Origin: Pseudomonas tumuqii
Lineage (GTDB): Bacteria; Pseudomonadota; Gammaproteobacteria; Pseudomonadales; Pseudomonadaceae
Assembly: GCF_013184545.1 (NCBI RefSeq)
Contig: NZ_JAAOJA010000009.1
Span: 186,001-250,000, forward strand
DNA length: 64,000 bases
Direction: 5' to 3'
A program made the position numbers and the translations under genes. The first letter of the stretch is position 1. Every line of letters starts with the position of its first letter. Under the pieces are notes generated by a model that worked only from the letters and a program-made list of their open reading frames with translations, made no database searches and was not told where the DNA came from. Shown in pieces: positions 61,375 through 64,000 of this stretch.

Positions 61375-62100
61375 TCAGCCGCTGGTGCGGCGGGTGTCGC
61401 CGGCGCGGCGTAGCGCTGGGCAGCGGCCCTGGTCGACGGCACCGATATAGGGGTTGCCGTGGCCCATGACGCAGCCGACTTTCTGGTTGCGCCAGCGCTC
61501 CCATTCGCTGATCGGGTACTGACGGTTCCAGGCTTCGTAGGTGCGCCGGTCGAGCTTGGACAGGCGCAGCTGGTAGTGGTCGGCCATGTACAGGTAGATG
61601 CGCGCCGAGGCGCCGCGGACCGGTTCGGGGGGCATGGCGGTTTTCTGCTTGAAGTTGACCACCATGGGGCAGGCGCCGTATTGCTGCGGTTTGTCGCCGA
61701 GCATGCCAAGGGCGTAGTTGGAGCGGTCGCCATTCACTTCGCCGATGCTCGGCACCAGGTTGTGCAGGTCGGCCTCGGCGGCCTTGAACAGCGGGTCGTT
61801 GCGCGTGCAGTTCTGGCGCCCGCCGTGCTGCCAGCACTGGCGCTGATGCCCGATCACCCAGGCCGGCACCACGTGCTCCCATTCCAGGCGCTGCGCGCGG
61901 CGTGGTTGCTTGCGCACCTTATAGCCGCAACTGGCCAGGTCGACCTGCTTGCCGTGGTAGGCGCAACCGCAATAGAAGGTGCTCGGTCGTTCGGCGTAGA
62001 GCTGCCAGGCGATCTTCTTGGCGGCGGCGAAGTTTTGCGGGGCATCGGCGTGGACGGATACGGCGAACAGCAGGCAGAACAGGGCGATCAGGCGCGGCAT
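61375..62100 (-). CDS. Endonuclease I family protein, periplasmic/secreted
   Basis: This 241-residue protein has a signal peptide (LIALFCLLFAVSVHA, about residue 18) and an EndA/Vvn-type nuclease domain. The core is RLEWEHVVPAW (catalytic His near residue 77) and DLHNLVPSIGEVNGDRSNY near 115. Eight or so Cys (CGCAYHG, SCGY, CWQHGG, NC, CP) suggest disulphides, as in Vvn. It is a nonspecific DNase acting outside the cytoplasm, possibly for nutrient or natural-competence DNA processing. It stands alone on the minus strand. Confidence 0.92.
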   Translation of the reverse strand: MPRLIALFCLLFAVSVHADAPQNFAAAKKIAWQLYAERPSTFYCGCAYHGKQVDLASCGYKVRKQPRRAQRLEWEHVVPAWVIGHQRQCWQHGGRQNCTRNDPLFKAAEADLHNLVPSIGEVNGDRSNYALGMLGDKPQQYGACPMVVNFKQKTAMPPEPVRGASARIYLYMADHYQLRLSKLDRRTYEAWNRQYPISEWERWRNQKVGCVMGHGNPYIGAVDQGRCPALRRAGDTRRTSG

Positions 62101-62265
62101 GGAGGGCTCTGGGCAAAAAGCTGCGCATGATAGTGCCGGAGCAGCTGGCCAGGGGCCTGCAAGACGCTCTAGGACGAGGGGTTTCGGGTTTTTTTGATTC
62201 TGTGGGGACGGGAGTGTGCAGGGGGCGCACCCTGAGGACGCTCAGGCGCGGCGCAGATTCTGTCT

Positions 62266-62295
62266 GAGCGTTCCCACCTGGCGGTGGGAACGCTC
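62266..62295 (-). terminator. Hairpin downstream of the yjdM-type gene
   Basis: GAGCGTTCCCACC and GGTGGGAACGCTC form a 13-bp perfect stem with a TGGC loop, six bases past the stop at 62302. There is no clear T-run. Confidence 0.6.
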
Positions 62296-62301
62296 GCTCG
62301 G

Positions 62302-62646
62302 TCAGACCTTGCGCACGAACTCGGACTTGAGCTTCATGGCGCCGATGCCGTCGATCTTGCAGTCGATGTCGTGGTCGCCGTCGCACAGGCGGATGCCCTT
62401 GACCTTGGTGCCGACCTTGACCACCAGCGAGGAGCCTTTGACCTTGAGGTCCTTGATCACGGTGATGGTGTCGCCATCCTGCAGCACGTTGCCGACCGAG
62501 TCCTTGATCACTTTGTCGCCATCGGCAGCCGCTTCGCCAGAGCCGTCGGCGGGCCACTCGTGGGCGCATTCCGGGCAGATCAGCAGTTGGCCGTCTTCAT
62601 AGGTGAATTCGGAATTGCATTTGGGGCAGGCTGGCAAAGTGCTCAC
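62302..62646 (-). CDS. yjdM: YjdM/PhnA-family zinc-ribbon protein
   Basis: This 114-residue cytoplasmic protein has an N-terminal zinc ribbon (CPKC and CPEC: Cys7, Cys10, Cys24, Cys27) and the YjdM C-terminal domain with VIKDSVGNVLQDGDTITVIKDLKVKG and GIRLCDGDHDIDCKIDGIG (shown in part). It was named phnA in E. coli but is not needed for phosphonate use, and the function is unclear. The next gene is not linked. Confidence 0.92.
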   Translation of the reverse strand: MSTLPACPKCNSEFTYEDGQLLICPECAHEWPADGSGEAAADGDKVIKDSVGNVLQDGDTITVIKDLKVKGSSLVVKVGTKVKGIRLCDGDHDIDCKIDGIGAMKLKSEFVRKV

Positions 62647-62754
62647 GGCGGGTCCTTGAGGGCAGGCTTATGGAAAGCCGCAGATTATATAGGGTTTTGC
62701 CGTGGATTTGAGCCTGCGAGGATGCGCGGTGCTCCCCGGCCTGTCATGCAGACC

Positions 62755-62781
62755 GCCCGCCCCGCGCTAGGCGGGGCGGGC
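62755..62781 (-). terminator. GC-rich hairpin after the His/Tyr-rich protein gene
   Basis: GCCCGCCCCGC and GCGGGGCGGGC form an 11-bp perfect stem with a 5-base loop, 9 bases past the stop at 62790. There is no T-run. Confidence 0.6.
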
Positions 62782-62789
62782 AGGTGGTG

Positions 62790-63197
62790 CTACCAGCGTG
62801 GCGCGTAATAGCCGCGGTCATAGCGTTGGTGCTGGCGGTAGCGATCATTGCGGTAATGATGCTGGCGGTAGTGATGCCTGTTGTGGTGACGGAACTTGTG
62901 GCCCGAGCGGTACTGGTAGCGCGGTTCTACCACCACCGTATAGGGCCGGTAGTACACGGGAGGCGGATGGTAGTAGCGCGGATAGGACTCGTAGTAGACC
63001 CGTGGTGGCGGCGCGCCGATTTCCACATACACCGGCGGGCGGTCATAGCGGCTACCGGCGACGATGGCGCCACCCACCACGGCCCCGACTACCGCACCGG
63101 CAATCACGGCATTGCGATCGGAACCCCGTGCCGCCGCCTCTCCTGCCAGTGCCAGGCTGGCGACAAGCACCGCAAGTAAAGGAATACGCGCAATCAT
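62790..63197 (-). CDS. Secreted glycine-zipper, His/Tyr/Arg-rich small protein
   Basis: This 135-residue protein has a signal peptide (LLAVLVASLALAGEAAA, cleavage near residue 23), a glycine-zipper-like hydrophobic stretch AVIAGAVVGAVVGGAIVAG, and a tail rich in Tyr, Pro, His and Arg (YYESYPRYYHPPPVYY, HHNRHHYRQHHYRNDRY). It is not assigned; similar layouts occur in envelope proteins thought to bind metals or membranes. AGGAG upstream of ATG 63197 supports the start. Metal binding by the His tail is a guess. Confidence 0.7.
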   Translation of the reverse strand: MIARIPLLAVLVASLALAGEAAARGSDRNAVIAGAVVGAVVGGAIVAGSRYDRPPVYVEIGAPPPRVYYESYPRYYHPPPVYYRPYTVVVEPRYQYRSGHKFRHHNRHHYRQHHYRNDRYRQHQRYDRGYYAPRW

Positions 63198-63392
63198 GAG
63201 CAGATCTCCTGCAAATCGTCGGCAGAAGCCGGATACAGATTCGACTGGCAGGCCGGCGAGAATTTCCCGCCGTCGATGTAAAGCTTGTGTAAAACCCGGG
63301 AACGGCGGCGGTGGCTTTATTGACCCGGCACAGTGCCGGCCAAGCGAAAGCGCCTAGACTGGGCGGATGCCGCCTGCCGAGGTCTGTTGCCC

Positions 63393-64000
63393 ATGCCGCT
63401 GCTCATCACCGATCACCAGCAATTGCTCGAACACCTGCGTCTGCGCGCCGAGAACGAACAGCCGCATCGGTTGGTCGGCGCGCTTCTGGTGGAGGGCGGT
63501 CACCTCGATCCGCAGAACCTGCAGCAGGCCCTGCGCCTGCAGGGGCAAGAGCCGGACCTCGGCCGGATCGGCGATATCCTGCTGCGGCGCAAGCTGATCG
63601 ACAAGCAGCATCTGGCCGAGGCGCTGGTGCAGCAACTGGACAGCGCGCGGGTCGATCTGGAGGCCTTTCGGGTCGAGGCCCAGGCCTTGCTCCTGCTGCC
63701 CGAGCACCTGGCCCGGGAGTATCAGGTGCTGCCGCTGATGCTGGAGGGCGAGTTGCTGGCGGTGGCTACGCCAACGCCGTCGGACTGCGAGCTGTTGCAC
63801 CTGCTCGGGTTTGTCACCGGCAAGCGGGTCGAAGCCATTCAGGTGAGCAGCGAAGAGGTGCAGGCGGCGATCAATCTGCACTATGGCGTGGCCACCGAAC
63901 TGGAGTTGCCCGAACACCAGGGCCTGGCGCCCGAATTGAGCCTGCACCGTATCAAGCAATTGGCCGAGGACAAGCCGACGGTGCGTTTTGTCGACAGCCT
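63393..64000 (+). CDS. GspE/PilB-type secretion or pilus ATPase, N-terminal part (partial)
   Basis: The 5' 202 codons are visible. LVGALLVEGGHLDPQNLQQAL, GRIGDILLRRKLIDKQHLAEAL and LPLMLEGELLAVATPTPSD form the MshE-N-type domains typical of T2SS GspE or T4P PilB. DKPTVRFVDSL at the end is the linker motif just before the ATPase core, which lies beyond the window. The start is ATG 63393 with GAGG upstream. T2SS and T4P types cannot be separated from this part. Confidence 0.78.
   Translation, partial: MPLLITDHQQLLEHLRLRAENEQPHRLVGALLVEGGHLDPQNLQQALRLQGQEPDLGRIGDILLRRKLIDKQHLAEALVQQLDSARVDLEAFRVEAQALLLLPEHLAREYQVLPLMLEGELLAVATPTPSDCELLHLLGFVTGKRVEAIQVSSEEVQAAINLHYGVATELELPEHQGLAPELSLHRIKQLAEDKPTVRFVDS

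Overview
The window looks like a chromosomal segment of a Pseudomonas-type gammaproteobacterium. It is GC-rich with strongly GC-biased third codon positions. It carries hallmark Pseudomonas families (an OprD-type porin, a bau beta-alanine locus, an OprC-like copper receptor, DUF2790 and a 8-oxoguanine deaminase next to an adenine-deaminase-type enzyme) and dense Pseudomonas-style REP and other palindromic repeats between genes. Both window ends cut genes: a GlxA-type regulator on the left and a GspE/PilB-type ATPase on the right. No rRNA, tRNA, CRISPR array, transposase or prophage was seen.

Layout. 1-5 kb: GlxA-type regulator, NDH-2-like flavoprotein, a SIR2-like DUF4917 protein in an operon with an EamA exporter, and a divergent MarR regulator with two operator-like sites; then an FKBP. 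5-7.9 kb: an AT-richer autotransporter gene with a long AT-rich upstream region. 7.9-12 kb: UvrD-like helicase with a histone-H1-like basic tail, AhpD-like protein, a small unknown protein, SixA and an adenosine-specific-kinase-family protein. 12.1-19.9 kb: a probable tricarboxylate catabolic operon (PrpF/GalD-type isomerase, OprD porin, TctCBA, D-2-hydroxyacid dehydrogenase) opposite a LysR gene. 20.2-24.3 kb: histone-deacetylase-like amidohydrolase, double nitroreductase-type protein, TesB and a HAD phosphatase. 24.4-27.7 kb: copper export (CueR, CopA, CopZ) with two CueR boxes. 27.9-34.3 kb: TetR-controlled RND pump and a Bcr/CflA exporter. 34.5-37.2 kb: PAS/GAF sensor without an output domain, and DUF2790. 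37.4-41.1 kb: a second copper group (DUF2946, PCu(A)C chaperone, DUF2946, TonB receptor). 41.4-44.3 kb: a diguanylate cyclase between two paralogous periplasmic binding proteins. 44.4-51 kb: purine-related enzymes, a RutR-like TetR, and an NTP/NDP-transporter-like protein flanked by direct repeats. 51-56.8 kb: Tat-exported aldo/keto reductase and the bauR-bauABC locus ending in a clear intrinsic terminator. 56.8-59.8 kb: a nested inverted-repeat element of about 1 kb, an AT-richer HsdR-N-type nuclease-like gene, and a NYN/LOTUS-type protein. 59.9-64 kb: CBS protein, di-haem cytochrome c, endonuclease I, YjdM, a His/Tyr-rich secreted protein, and the start of a secretion-type ATPase.

How the genes work together. 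The window is mainly metabolic and stress-response DNA. It combines substrate uptake plus catabolism (tricarboxylates, beta-alanine, purines), two copper modules and drug/solvent efflux, with several stand-alone regulators and signalling proteins. The stretches least like ordinary backbone are the low-GC autotransporter (5.1-7.7 kb) and the repeat element plus nuclease-like gene (56.8-58.9 kb). No complete undescribed system can be demonstrated from sequence reading alone. The best candidates for follow-up are the HsdR-N orphan beside the repeat element, the binding protein/cyclase/binding protein triad, and the DUF4917 operon.
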